DNA of 64,000 bases from Muscardinus avellanarius (GCA_963383645.1 OY726563.1:37517331-37581330); one strand, 5' to 3'; counted from the first letter of the stretch, positions 12,637-25,110 are shown. Translations and numbers: made by a program. Notes: generated by a model not told the origin, from the sequence alone.

Positions 12637-12720
12637 GGGCTGAGGATGTAGCTTAGTGGTGGAGCCCTTGCCTAGCATATGTGGGGTCCTGGCTTCAATC
12701 CTCAGTACTTACAAAGAAAA
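12637..12720 (+). mobile_element. ID-like monomer SINE
   Basis: 'GGGCTGAGGATGTAGCTTAG' followed by 'GCCTAGCATATGTGGGGTCC' and 'CTTCAATCCTCAGTACTT' is an ID element. Confidence 0.8.
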
Positions 12721-13399
12721 TTGAGAAGAAAAAAAATGCTACAAGAATGTGTGCCAAAATATCAATGTTATCTCCAGTTGCTGAGATGTCTTTGTCTTTT
12801 TTAAAAAGATATTTTCACTTTTTCTGAGTTTTTACAACATTAAATATTACTTTATCAGAAATAAAAACCATTTGAAAGCTTTGTCCTTTTGAGAGTAGAA
12901 CATGGTATGAAGAGGAGCAAGAGGCATGCTCCTAAAAATGAGGAAAAAATATGCACAGCAATAACTAGAAACTTTCCACACACCTTTGACTAAATTTATT
13001 ATAGCACCACTAGATCATAAAAGCTTATTTTCATTTTCATTGGATAAACTGAAATGATCCTGGTTTCACTGCTGTAAAAATTTATCTGTCCAGGATTTCT
13101 GTATGTTTAGGTTTTAAAATAGCTCAGTATTCTACAGCATTACATGGCTTTACATGAGAGCTTCAAATAAGCTGTTCTATACTTAAAACTATCTGTAGGG
13201 CACCAGAAGCTGTTGCGCCCACACAAGGCAAGTCCGTGCACCACAAACCTCAACCAGGACATCCAAGCCTTACCTTGACAACTTCAAAAAACTACTATTA
13301 CTTTGCCCTGCATGTGCCATTTTTTGTTTTCTTTTAAGACTCACTCCACCTTATCAAACTTTAATGGGCTTCACAAAGAATTAGGAATCTTTTCAAAAG

Positions 13400-13985
13400 T
13401 AGTACACTCTTTGTTGTGATAAAGTACACAAAGCATAAAATTTACCATTGGTAACATTTAGGACATTAGCAATATTGTGTAACCATCTTTATCTAGCTCT
13501 AGACATTCTTATCACCTCAAAGAAAACTCATACCCAATAAGCTGTTAGTCTTATTTCCTTCTCTCCATCCCTCTCCCTACCTGGCAATCACTAATCTTTT
13601 TATCTCTATGTATTTGGCAATTCTGAATATTTCACATAAGTGGAATCATATGTAGTTTTTTGTGACTGCTCTCACTTAACACAATATTTTCAAGGTTCAT
13701 CCATATTGTAGCATGCATAAGTATTTCATTATTTTTATGGCTGAATAATATTTCACTGTATGAATAGCACATCTTGCTTACCCGTTTGTACACTGATGGA
13801 TATCTGAGTTGTTTTCACCATTTGGGTATTATACATAGTACTTCTATGAATATCTGTGTAAAAGATTTTGTTTGAACATTGTTTTTAATGCTTTTGAGTA
13901 TATATATACCTAGGAGTAGATACCTATGTTGTGTAGCAATTCTATGTTTAACCTACTGGGGAACCACCAAACTAATTTCTGCACA
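13400..13985 (-). mobile_element. Old LINE-1 (L1M-type) 3' UTR, reverse orientation
   Basis: Contains 'AACCATCTTTATCTAGCTCT', 'AGTGGAATCATATGTAGTTT', 'TTCATCCATATTGTAGCATG' and 'GGCTGAATAATATTTCACTG', all familiar from the reverse complement of ancient mammalian L1 3' regions. Heavily diverged. Confidence 0.75.
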
Positions 13986-14166
13986 TGTCATTTTGGCTTA
14001 GCAGCAATCACTCCCAAAAAAATGTTCAATTTACATCTATCACAGCCCTTTTGGATCTAAACCTTCAGAGTGACCTGAAAGATTTGATACCATGATCTGA
14101 AATAAGATATGATACCGACATCTGATCTCAGCACTTCTTGCCCAAAGGGAATAAAATGTATTTTTA

Positions 14167-14383
14167 TTTTATTTATTTATTTATTTTGGTGGTACTAGGG
14201 ATGGGACCCAGGGCTTTCTACCCCCCAGGCTACCCCCAGACCTATTTTATATTTTATTTGGAAACAGGGTCTCACTAAGTTGCTGAGAGCCTAAGTAGCT
14301 GAGACTGGCTTTGAATGTATACAATCCTCCTGTCTCAGCTTCACAAGCATTGGGATTACAAGTGTGTGCCACCACACCCAGCT
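14167..14383 (-). mobile_element. Composite B1-ID SINE
   Basis: Flanked by AATGTATTTTTA at 14155-14166 and 14384-14395. Reverse-strand tail 'GGTGGTACTAGGGATGGGAC' to 'CCACCACACCCAGCT'. Confidence 0.88.
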
Positions 14384-14395
14384 AATGTATTTTTA

Positions 14396-15534
14396 AAAAG
14401 CAGCATTAATTTTATTGATCTTTACTCACTGATTCATATTAACAAATCTTAAGGATTTAAATGGCACTTTACCTTTGTCTTTACCCAACATTGTACTACA
14501 TTCCTGGCACTAATAGTTTATACAATATAATACTGTATTATAAGTGTTATTTAGCTAATTTTACAAGGGATGCTGCCATTATTCTCTCTGTTTTTATAAC
14601 TAAAGTCCTAAGAGTGAAAAAAGCCAAATTGCTCTAGGGTATCGCAGTAACTATGCAGGATTCTGAAACATAAAATGTTAAACAGCTTTGCAAATCGTAA
14701 TTCCATTAAAGTGATCAAGTCAAGTAATGGCGAATCGAAACTTCCTTTTAAAGCTCAGAATCTCAGGATATTTTATTACATATTGAGCCATTAAAGTCTA
14801 TACAATGTCTTTCAAATAAACTGAAAAAATAGTTCTGGCATTAAACAAGGCCCCAAGAGCCTAAAGCGTAGGCCCTAAGGCTATCAAGAAAGTCTGATTG
14901 TGCCTAAATTAAACTAAGCAGCAGTTTTGATGACAATCAGGTAGCACCCTTTCTCATTTCTTTCAATTTGATATTCATCAAATAAAATGTGTTTTGCTTC
15001 CTCTAATCAGAAGTTACACAAACCTGTTCATATCCTACATTTCCTCAGGCTTTCTCTTACATTTTTAGGCCTAAGCGGAAACCCTGCCTTACTGTCACTT
15101 ACATCCCAGTAAGACACACTGTCAAACTAGCGCATTGCCAGGCAGTAGAGGGTGATAAAGACAGCTGGTAGAATATGTATCAGAGAAGGAAGAGATGGGA
15201 AGATACATCAAATTGGGGCCAATATAAATGTTTGGTCCCGCAGAGTTTTCTAGCTTTAACTATAGAGTTCAAAGCCACTTACAAAACTCTTCAACATCAG
15301 TAGAGAACAAAGCCACTACACATGGCCTCCTGGGCTATGCATGGTCCATCTTTAGAGAGTGCATTTATAGACTTATGGTATAAGTGGTTTGCTCTGGAGT
15401 TAGGCAGCATAGTGGCCTTGACAGAGAGACCAAGGAAATCCAGAGGACGATGGAAAAGGAGATCACTGTAGACTAAGAAAATCAACTATTCCAGCCAAGA
15501 CCAAAAACCCATTTTCTATTGGGAGGTGATGTAG
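14396..15534. other. Intronic sequence, nothing recognised
   Basis: Apparently unique AT-rich sequence without obvious transposon hallmarks. Confidence 0.5.
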
Positions 15535-15695
15535 TTTAGTGGGAAAAGTGTGAACTTTCAAACTACAGAGATCCAGATAAAAATCCCAGTCCCACTGGGA
15601 ACTGTAAGTAAGTGGGAACTACAGTAAATTACTTAACTTCCCTGAGCCTTAGTTCCTTATTGGTGAAGTGGGACAAGACTACTTGTGCACCAGAA
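15535..15695. mobile_element. MIR remnant
   Basis: 'TACTTAACTTCCCTGAGCCT' and 'TAGTTCCTTATTGGTGAAGT' are MIR core-like phrases (tRNA-derived ancient SINE). Confidence 0.6.
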
Positions 15696-15739
15696 TTTTA
15701 TTTTGCCATAGGAGCCATGATGACCCTGTGAAAACATTA

Positions 15740-16310
15740 GTCATGTCAATACCCTGTTTAAAACCCTCTGAGGGCTTACCATTTCTCTCAAAGTAGAACT
15801 GAAAAGGCCCCTCCTCTGCTGTCTCTCAAAACTCATCCATCTTCCCTTCTGTACCTTCTTCACTGTACTCCTTGCTCTTCCTCAAACAAATCCAGCATGT
15901 TCTGACTTCAAGCCACTAGATGTTTTTTTACAGCTGGATGGAATGCTCTTCACACCTAGAAAGCTACACAGTATGGCCCTTTAACCTCCTATATGGCATC
16001 TTCTCATCTGCTCAGACGTCAGACTTCCCTTACCACCCTTGTTAAAAGTTTGACCCCTCCCTTAACAGCTCTAACCTCTTCCCTGTCTTCTTTTCCTCAG
16101 TGGCATTCATTATATTTTAAACTGGTCTAGACTTTCTGTACTTATTTTACATATGGTCTTCATCTTACTCCTACTCCCAACAGAATGTATGTTCCAGAGA
16201 GGGCAGGGCTATTTGTCCATTTTGTTCACTGCTGAATCTGTAATGCCTTAAATAGTCCTTGGTACATAAGAGTCATGTATATCAAATAGTTTGCTGAACA
16301 GAAGAAAAAT
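15740..16310 (+). mobile_element. L2 LINE 3' remnant
   Basis: 'CTGTACCTTCTTCACTGTAC', 'GGGCAGGGCTATTTGTCCAT', 'TTTTGTTCACTGCTGAATCT' match the conserved 3' end of L2 elements. A short related tail ('AGTGCCTGGAACTACAAATA…CTCAATAAATG') lies at 16340-16390. Confidence 0.55.
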
Positions 16311-16399
16311 GAAAAAGAAAGTTAGCAATATATGAAAAGCATTTAGCATAGTGCCTGGAACTACAAATACTCAATAAATGACAGTGTTTTTATTATTCT

Positions 16400-17790
16400 C
16401 ATCATCTCACAATGGAGATAATTTCAAGTTGCATTAAACTGGAATAGTGACTTCTTTTAAGTAAGTCTCTCTTAAAGGAGTATAAAATGTTTCTAATGAC
16501 TCTGAAATCTTCGAATTTATCTGCAGAATGTAAGAGGAAAATGATCTGCTTATTTTCAATAGTCACTTTCAGGAATAAGTCTGAAGCAGTACAGTAACAA
16601 GCTCCAGGTGAGCATTTCTTTATACAGTGTTAGATCTTAAAAGCACTATGTATACTCAATTTTTAGAAATCAAATTGGATGCCCTCTTTCATTCTTTGTT
16701 ACATATAAAGACATGTTATCTTAGTTTTGGTCATTTTTTACTTGTCAATGAAACCCAACATCTTTGCTGTAAATTCCTGTAATTTCTATCAAGTTCATAA
16801 TGACAAATAAGCACACTGAACCCTGAAATAAATCCTTTTGATACTAAAGAATTTTGTGACAGTATAAGTAATTACTGTCAGATTCATTTGCTTTGTAAAT
16901 TGATTTTTTATATATTTTCAAAAAGAGAAGTACATCTGCATTGAAAATCATTGACCCTACTTTCTTATTCCAAATAAATGTATGCAGCTTCTTGTTTTTT
17001 TCATTACTGTTCTCATCTTCATTTCACATCAAATACTATGGATTTTCCTGTTTTGACATGCAGTGGAATGTACATGGTAATTTTAATTTATTTAGTTTGA
17101 AATTCAGTATGTCTTGGTGCACTTGACATTGAAGCTGTTTAAGTGTAGCCAAACAAAAAGATATTCTCATGCACTTGAAAGCAATTGCTGGATAATATTA
17201 AGTCTATTCTTCATAGAGGTATAATTTGAGACATCCATTAAAACATTCATCTATACTTTTCTACAATTTGGTGCAATATGCGCTTAAATGAGCTAAAATG
17301 ACAGTGGATTTGTTTTGTTTTTTAAATTGTATCAACATTTTTGGTGAAGCAAATGGAAGTCTGGATAATGCAATGCGGGCAGGAAGGAGCAAATAAATAT
17401 CCATTCTATTTTCAAGCAAAGTTCTTCCATATACCTTTTCATTAATACCTATCCTATATTCAAGGGTAATTTGTCTCTAAGAAAACCCCACTTATTTGGC
17501 TTTTTGTGTTTAACTGCTTTTACGTGGTGTCCAAGTGTTTTAGAGACCTACAAGTCCATGATGAGTTTTTTAAAGAATAATAAGGAGTCCTTACATGGAG
17601 TGTGACCACATAAAAACCCAGGGATACTTACTGATCAAAAAATGGGTTGAATACAAGATGGTATCTGTGCCTTCTAGGTGCTGATAATCAACTTAGTAAT
17701 TCAAGATTTATTCGTATTAAATGATTATTAATAATACAGCAATCATATTTTTCATTCTTTTTAAACATACATTCACACATTTTAAAATAT
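16400..17790. other. Apparently unique intronic block
   Basis: About 1.4 kb without any repeat family I recognise, in a window where that is unusual. Open frames are short and lack codon-like structure. It may be old decayed sequence or conserved non-coding DNA. Confidence 0.45.
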
Positions 17791-17796
17791 GAAATT

Positions 17797-18037
17797 GCCG
17801 GGCATGGTGGCGCACGCTTGTAATCCCTGCACTTGGGAGGCTGAGACAGGAGGATCACACAGATACGAAGCCAGCCTCAACTACTTAGTGAGGCTTCCGG
17901 CAACTTAGTGAGATCCTGTTTCCAAATAAAGTATAAAATAGGTCTGGGAGTGGAGCCCAGGGGGTAGAAAGCCCCTGGGTCCCATCCCTAGTACCACCAA
18001 AAAAAAAAAAAAAAAAAAAAAAAGAAAAGAAAAAAAT
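17797..18037 (+). mobile_element. Composite B1-ID SINE, full length
   Basis: Begins GCCGGGCATGGTGGCGCACG (B1/7SL-like left part), joined to an ID-like right part ('GGTCTGGGAGTGGAGCCCAG') and a long A-rich tail. Confidence 0.9.
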
Positions 18038-18136
18038 TTATTGGTGTTACACTATTATTGGTGTTCCTCTATTATAAAATACATTTCCAATTAGAGAATT
18101 TGGATATTTAAAAACAAGATAAAAAAAAAGGAAAAG

Positions 18137-18222
18137 AGGACCTAGTTGGTATAGCTCAGTAGTACAATATGTGCTTAACATGCTGAGGCTCTGGATTCAA
18201 TTTTTAGCTCCAAAAACCAAAC
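18137..18222 (+). mobile_element. ID-like monomer SINE
   Basis: 'TTGGTATAGCTCAGTAGTAC' and 'TCTGGATTCAATTTTTAGCT' mark the tRNA-derived A and B box region of an ID element without the B1 part. Confidence 0.65.
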
Positions 18223-18282
18223 CGAAACAAACTCTATATAAGGCCTCCTGATTATTCCCCGCCCCCCCCCCAGAAAAAAAAA

Positions 18283-18503
18283 TCCGGGTGGCGCACGCTT
18301 GTAATCCCCGCGCTTGGGAGGCTGAGACAAGAGGATCGCATGGGTTCGAAGCCAGCCTCAGCTATAGAGTGAGGCTCTCAGCAACTCAGTGAGACTGTTT
18401 CCAAATAAAATCTAAAAACAGGTCTGGGAGTATAGCCTGGAGGTAGAAAAGCCCCTGGGTTCCACCCCCAGTACCAAAAAAACAACAACAAAAAAAAGAA
18501 AAA
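18283..18503 (+). mobile_element. Composite B1-ID SINE
   Basis: Starts a few bases inside the left part ('CCGGGTGGCGCACGCTTGTA') directly after a C-rich run at 18258-18271 and ends in an A-rich tail. Confidence 0.88.
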
Positions 18504-18508
18504 CATAT

Positions 18509-18698
18509 AGCCAGGTGTGGTGGTCCATGCCTGTAATCCAAGTACTAGGAATGCTGAGAGAGGAGGATTGCAGGCTCGAAGCTAGCATGTGATAACTTAG
18601 TGAGACCCTTTTTCGAAATAAAAAATAATAAAGGTTAAGTATGTAGCTCAATGGTAGAATTCCTCTGGGTTTAACCCCTAGTACCACAAAAAAAAATT
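18509..18698 (+). mobile_element. Composite B1-ID SINE
   Basis: 'AGCCAGGTGTGGTGGTCCAT' to 'CCCTAGTACCACAAAA', immediately after the previous SINE's tail. Confidence 0.85.
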
Positions 18699-18699
18699 T

Positions 18700-19250
18700 T
18701 TAAAGAAAAATACACATAACCAAATAAACATCCTATTGCCCATCTTTGAGGTCTGTTTTCTATATAGAGATTTTTGGCATGATTTTATAAATAGCTGTGG
18801 ACATATTTTATAATCTTCTTTCTTTACATTTGCATGTTATCACAAGTTCTTCTGAAGCCAAAATGCTAAACCATATTTCTGTTATTGAATAGTTGATGAT
18901 TTTTTCAAAATTTTATATGTAACATCAAAATGAACATCTATATACATAAACATTTGTCTGTATTTACAATTATTTCATTTAGATCATGTTCTAAAAGTAC
19001 AATTAGTGGGGCCAAAGAAAAGGATATTGCAAAGGATCTTGATACATGGTGCTAAGTTGCCTTGACCCTCCCATTAGCAATGAGAAAGGCCACAACAATG
19101 GATATTATCCATTTTAACGGCCTTTCCTAATTTCACAGGTAACAATAATGTCTCATTTAATTGATAATGATTTAATAACTAATAAGCTTGAATATCTTTA
19201 ACTTATTTGTTCAAAATTATTTCTTCTAACATGTTACACTTGCACATATC
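18700..19250 (-). mobile_element. Old LINE-1 remnant
   Basis: AT-rich and diverged; phrases such as 'AAAATGAACATCTATATACA' and 'TTAGTGGGGCCAAAGAAAAG' resemble reverse-orientation L1M sequence. Boundaries and class are approximate. Confidence 0.35.
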
Positions 19251-19714
19251 CTTTACCTATGTATCCATTCATTCACTCATTCACATTGACTGCTTATTAA
19301 ACTCCATGTCATCTGATGGAGAATAAGAGAAGAATATAATAATTTGACCTTCAACCCTCAACAGTTGCATCCTTGAGTTAAAGACAGACCAGAAAGAAAG
19401 CCAAGTCAACAAAACAGGAAAAGGGCTGCAAGAAAGATATGTATAGAAGCTCAGAGAAAATACCATTATTCAGTCTAGCACATGTATATATTTAAGGAGA
19501 AATCCAGGAAGGATTCACAGCAGAGATGGTGGCAGAGAAGACATTGAAGATGACTGGCAATTTACCAATCATAGAAGTAGAAGGAGTGATGGCAAGGAGG
19601 TTGGGAGGAACAGGAGAAAAATACATATCCTTAAAGACTGAAAGAGAACAAGATGCTACATGTTGGGAGGGGGTACACAAAGTATTACTAGGAGACATCA
19701 TTATTGAATGCTCA

Positions 19715-20100
19715 ATGTAAGGTAGACATTGACCTAACTAATTCACATGCATGAAATCATTTATTCCTTACAATAATCCTTTCAGTGGGAACTTTGATTT
19801 TTTTTTGTACTGGGGATTAAATCCAGGGGCAGTCTATCTCCAAGCTATACCCCCAGCTCTATTATAATTTTTAAACAGTGTCTCACTACTTGCTGAGGCT
19901 ATCTTTAAACTTGCATTCCTTCTGGTTCAGCTTCCCAAGTAGTGAAATTATAAGCATGTGCCACCATGCCTGGCTTGGGAACTTGATTTGTGCCATGTAC
20001 TGATGAGGAACTAATCCCAGAAAAATTCAGGAAGCTGCCTAAGGGCATAGAGCAAGTGAGTAGTGGAGCCAAGATTTGAACTGAGATGTCTGAGGTTCTT
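19715..20100. mobile_element. MIR remnant split by a SINE
   Basis: Left part 19715-19800 ('CTTACAATAATCCTTTCAGT'), right part 19977-20100 ('TACTGATGAGGAACTAATCC', 'GTGGAGCCAAGATTTGAAC'). The interrupting SINE is listed separately at 19801-19976. Confidence 0.6.
19801..19976 (-). mobile_element. Composite B1-ID SINE inside a MIR
   Basis: Flanked by GGGAACTTTGATTT (19787-19800) and GGGAACTTGATTT (19977-19989). Contains 'GTACTGGGGATTAAATCCAG' to 'CACCATGCCTGGCTT'. Confidence 0.85.
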
Positions 20101-20238
20101 AGGATGACCAGGACAGTGGAAACAAAGCAAGAAATAAATCATAAAACTGGCAGGTGGAAACCAATCATGAAAGGTATACTTATGGGCCATGCCAGGATAC
20201 CAGATTTTCTTTTGGTGATGAAAAAAAAAATCTCTCCA

Positions 20239-20412
20239 AGCTGGGTGTGGTGGCACACACTTGTGATTCCAGCATTTGGGAGGCTGAGAAGGAGGATTTC
20301 AGTTCACAGACAACCTCAGCTACTTAGTGAGGCCCTGTTTCAAAATAAAAAATAGGGCTGAGGGTGTAGCTTGGAGGTAGAATGCACCTGGGTTTTATCA
20401 TTAGTCATTATT
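20239..20412 (+). mobile_element. Composite B1-ID SINE
   Basis: 'AGCTGGGTGTGGTGGCACAC' to 'GGTAGAATGCACCTGGGTTT'; tail eroded. Confidence 0.85.
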
Positions 20413-20700
20413 TTTGTCAGCTTTTCTGTTGATGTGATCTAAATACCTGACAAGCACAACCTAGAGGAATAAAGGCTTATTTTAGAGCTCATGATTTCAG
20501 ACCGCAGACCATGATCACTCAGTTCTTAGCAGAAACAGCTTGTCATCAGGGCTTTAGGACATGGTGATGGAAAAAAAAAGCTGCCCTGAGCTCATGGTGG
20601 GTATGTGGGAGACAGACAGACACACACCAGTAACCCAGCTCCTCCATTGCAACCTAGTAAACTTTTCTGGAGAATATTCTATATCCAAACCATAACAGTG
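20410..20700. mobile_element. LTR-like interspersed repeat, family member 2
   Basis: 'CTAAATACCTGACAAGCACA', 'AAAGGCTTATTTTAGAGCTC', 'GAGCTCATGGTGGGTATGTG' and a closing 'ATATCCAAACCATAACAGTG' match the repeat at 4560-5042, with an internal deletion. Confidence 0.5.
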
Positions 20701-21472
20701 TTGAGCAAGAGAGCAATCTGAACAGATATCAGATAGAGCATTCAGGAAGCACTGGGAAGGTAATCCTGCCATTGAGGGCTACGGGAGAGAACAGAACAAG
20801 AGTAAGAGCCCAGAGCATCAACTAGGGTTGAATGTGTTTGGCCTAGGAAAGGGCCCAGGCCCAGGTCTTTTGTTGAGTGAGTTTTGGACAGAAGAGGGAC
20901 ACTTTGCTGCTGAGTTAAAAAAGGAATTCCATGTTGTAGATGTAGATGCATGTATCTCAGGAAGGTCTGTATCTGAGGATCTTTACAGTGTCTATCTAGA
21001 TATGAGATTTTTTTCTGCTATGAGAGGGAGAAATATGATGAGGTTAAGTGCTTAAGAGTGAGAAAGTCTGAAACATCATTGTAGGGAATGGGAAAGTCCT
21101 GAGTCTCTTCTCCATCCTTAACTGCTTCTTTATTCTTCTCTACTCAGTAATCCATCAATTGTCCAACCCTTGATTTTTTTGGTTTCTATTGGTCCTTTCC
21201 TTTCAGCATATAGGTATATCCACATCTCTTCCAACTTAAAGCACCATCAAAACCTAGCCCTTAACCATCTTCCCTGCAAAGTCATCACAGCCTGGCAGAA
21301 CCTATATCCCATAGCAGTCTTAGGGCAGCAAGGAACCACAGTGGTGGTATTTGGCAGTTGTCTGATTGTCCTGGGACAGACTAAGAGTCCCTAGAGTTCC
21401 TGAACAAATAAGGGAGAAGGAAAGAAACTCTTTGAAAGAATATACTAGTAATTACCCAAGAGTTTCTGATTC

Positions 21473-21625
21473 AGGTTGAGCACCTCTTGTCAGAAAACCC
21501 CAAATCTGAAGTGCTCTGAAATACAAGACTCAACTGATAACTACAAATATCACCAAATCAGAAAAACTCCAAAATCTGAAATATGCCCAAAGCATTTCAA
21601 GTAAGGGATTCTCAATCTGTAATAT
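21473..21625. mobile_element. Tigger-like non-autonomous DNA transposon remnant
   Basis: Ends are inverted repeats: 'CAGGTTGAGCACCTCTTGTC' on the left and 'GGGATTCTCAATCTGTAA' on the right, with 'CCAAATCAGAAAAACTCCAA' and 'AAGCATTTCAAGTAAGG' between. This matches the mariner/Tigger-derived miniature elements known in mammals. Confidence 0.6.
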
Positions 21626-22592
21626 AGTACACGGGAGCTCGAGAAATTAAATGTAAGAGAGGGGAACAGATGCCAACCTTTAGAAAATAGAATGTCTCAA
21701 ATTGCCCTTCCCCTTATCTTGTTTTGTGTTTTGGTTTTTCATGAACTGTTGCAATTATAGTCTATTGCTACTTGCCTTTTACAATAAGGACTAGATTTGC
21801 TATTAGATTCTGTAAATCCATTTGGCATTCTATCGTGGATTAACTTGAAATTGATTTCAATATTTTAAATCTAAGTCTACCTAACCATCAAAGATAAGGA
21901 TCAAATACAATTTTTTTTCACAGATGGAGTATGAGGAATTAAACCCTTTGTTTCCTTATGGTCTCTTTGTAAGTTTTGATTATTTTATCTGTGGCATAAG
22001 CCATGTCATCTGCCTTTCAAATTTTTCAACAGTATTATTCACTTCTTTGAAATAATGTTCATCTTTAAATTTACAAAAAAATATAAGTATATGTGCATGT
22101 TTGGAACCTGTTTTAATGTTCAATGCTGCACCAGTTTTTAAAGATAAGATGTTCCCATTTAGTTCTTAATTTTGATTTTTTTCAGTGTTCTGGATTAATT
22201 TTTAAAGTGATGTGTTACTTTGAGGAATTTGCTAAAGAAACTATTTTGAGTTTTCTTGAAGATTTAATAAACATTTCTATTGACCCATGCACAAAAAACA
22301 ACTTGTCCCATTTGTTTACCCTCAAAGCACTGAAGATTTAATCCAGTGCCTCCTTGCATTACCTGCAGTCATAGCTTTTTGGTTTTTAGGTCACTGGTTT
22401 TGTTGCTGCTGGTGGTGTTTTTAAGCTTAGTTTTGTGTCAGTTTTGCTTTGATGTTTATGGGAATCTTTTACATGTTCCTTTAAATTTTAACAAGGTATA
22501 TTTTATAATTTCTTTTCATATGTTTTGTTTGGAATAGTAAGCTCTCAATTCCTGGATATATATATTTTTTAAGTTTAGAAAAGTATTTTTTA

Positions 22593-22668
22593 GGGGCTGG
22601 AAGTATAGCACAATAGTAGCACATGTGCTTAGCACATTCAACCCCCCACCACACCATCGCCAAAAAGA
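22593..22668 (+). mobile_element. ID-like monomer SINE
   Basis: 'GGGGCTGGAAGTATAGCACA' with 'GTGCTTAGCACATTCAACCC', a diverged ID. Confidence 0.65.
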
Positions 22669-24269
22669 AAGGGGGGAAATGAGTTTTTCTAAATGACCTT
22701 GGACTATTGCATTAGTTCCATTTGTTTAGTTCCCTATCACCATTTCTTCTCTTTATTTTGTTCTTTTGTGTTTTTAGACAGTTCTTTAGCTTACTACTTC
22801 CTATTCTCTCATATATAACTATAACATAACTAGTTTCTAAGAATAGATAAAATTTTTTTCATCCAATAAATCACTTTCAGAATCTGTATGAGAATCCATG
22901 TTTAGTTTTTCACTGTTTATTCAACTTTACAATGGGGTTCTGAGAGCAGTGGGGTGTTGGTGGGTGGCTGTGGTTCGCAAATCCCACAGGCTCTGTCACA
23001 GATGGGGAACGTGAGTGTGCACAAGCACACATGCACATGGTGAAAGAAAGAATTTAACCACATATAAATAAATGTGCTCAGTCAATGTGAAAATAGAGCA
23101 TATTTGTTTGGGAAAGAAGAGAGGAAGATCAGAAGACAAACTTTTGATTTGGAGACCAAAGAATCATGTTTGAGTTGGAGGGTTGGGAAGGAAGGAAGAG
23201 GATAAGTATCAGAGTAAAAGTATACCCTATCCACTGATGGGGGAATTCCAAAAGAGGCTCAACCTCAGAGTTACAGTTCACAATCAACACAACCCCTGGC
23301 AGCAGCCCTTCACTGAACCACTTAGTAGACACTTAGGCTTATTCTTCATTGAAGACTTGTCATTGTGGCAATTAGATCTCCTATACCAAGATTCAAATCA
23401 GAAAAGGAAGAAGTCCATTGGTGAATAAAATGATTTACTTCCTCACCAGAATATGCAGTAAAATTATTTTTGAAATTTTCATCGTGGCATATGTTTGGAT
23501 TTGTTTTGGGTCTGCTCTGAAGAATTCTGAGTTTGGGAGTCGGCAGCACTAGGCCAAGGACTAAATCACTTACGTGAATCAGAAGACACAGCCATAGCCT
23601 AGGCAAACCACCCAACCAAATTTTGACAGTGGCTGGAACTTTTTAAACTTTGCAACGTTAGTAAGAAATCATTTTCAGTCCACATAATATAATGAGAACT
23701 TGTTCCTGGCTCCTTGTTTTAAACACTGTGTACCTAAAGTCTATGTAATGAATCCTAGTGTGTAACCACAGAGCGTCAGCCCTAAATATAGCAGTTTTAA
23801 AAGTAACAGAAGAAATCCATATGCTGATAGCTTCCTCTGTAAAGCATATATAGCTCTAAATCAAAAAATAAAGTAAGTATGCTCATCTATTAAGTGTTTT
23901 ATATTTCTACTTATAAAAATTAAAGGGAAAATAAGAGTGAGCAGCTTTGGCAGATGCTAATGCACAGTCTCTCCTAGGCCACAGATTTGCCACTCACAGA
24001 GTCCAATTTGCACAGAGCTTACCTGTTGCAAGAGCAACTAGCCACAATCATAGTCATTTCATGTCCAACCCTGCTGTAGGGGTGAATTAAACCTTCTTGG
24101 TGGCAGCAGGGTTCCATGCCTCAGCAGATGGTGAGTTTTGCCCACAGTCAATTCTCTCCTCCCCTGATGGAACTGCATCAATCCCCTCAATACTTCATCC
24201 TCCCCCTATGCCTATGCCCTTTTCTCTGTGACTCTGTTATTCTGTTTTGTTTTGTTTTGTTTTGTTTGC

Positions 24270-24466
24270 AGTACTGGGGATGGAATCCAGAGGCATTCTA
24301 CCTCCCAGCTACACCCCCAGCCCTATTTTTTATTCTTTATTTGGAAATAGTGTTTCACTAAGTTGCAGAGGGCCTCACTAAGTAGCTGAGGCTGGCTTCG
24401 AGCCACGATCATCCTGTCTCAGCCTCCCAAATGCTGGGATTACAAGCATGCACCACCACGCCCAGA
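24270..24466 (-). mobile_element. Composite B1-ID SINE with (GTTTT)n tail
   Basis: 'GTACTGGGGATGGAATCCAG' to 'CACCACCACGCCCAG', preceded by a TTTTG array at 24242-24267. Confidence 0.88.
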
Positions 24467-24589
24467 AGTTTTTCTTACTTCTAAAGAAGCACCATTTCTT
24501 TCCTGCTCCTTCACAACAGGGTGAAACACAAGACTTGTTTTCAAGTCTTTTCAAGACAGAAGAATGCAGCAGTCAATCATACCAGTTCT

Positions 24590-25110
24590 GAGCCTAGGCT
24601 TCAAGATGTCTTCCAGGTTCCTTGACTATACTTTTGCCATCACCATAAGAATGACATGCCCAGGTTACCATACTGCTCTTTGGAGAAGAATGACAATATA
24701 CGGATTCAGCTTGATCTGATCGTAGCCATTTTGAGTCATAACTGCCATGACTGTCCCTGAGTTACCCTGGCTGTTTTTCTCTACATAGTTTCCCAGCATG
24801 CTATAAATAGATGAAACCATTAAAGTGGTATGTGGAGCTTTACTACCCAGACTGTGGTGCTGAGTATGCTTGACATCCTTGATATTTCCTTGAGATAAAC
24901 CAGGTACATTCCAGCTTGAATGAAGTCACTTTTGTCTTTAGCATTATATAAGCCCCTCCTTCTGACCTACACTGCAGGGATCTACCTGTCTTGCTGCCAC
25001 CTAAGACACTCTTAGATGTAAATAAGACTCCAGTAAATTGCTGCATCTCTCTGCTTCTTTCCTTGGTCTCATGGTATCTTGCAGCTGGTTCTTACACACA
25101 GTAACAAGGT
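24590..25110 (+). mobile_element. Possible solo LTR of an endogenous retrovirus
   Basis: Inferred from layout: a TATA-like 'TTATATAAGCCCCTCC' at about 24946, a possible polyadenylation region 'AAATAAGACTCCAGTAAA' near 25019, then a T/C-rich 'CATCTCTCTGCTTCTTTCCT' and a CA-containing end. No internal genes and no clear flanking duplication were identified, so limits are approximate. Confidence 0.4.

Larger units (their letters stand above)
20701..24240. other. Intronic sequence, mostly unrecognised
   Basis: Holds the Tigger-like remnant (21473) and an ID (22593). The rest, including short frames at 20742-21055, 21170-21394 and 23129-23615, shows no gene-like signal. Confidence 0.45.
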
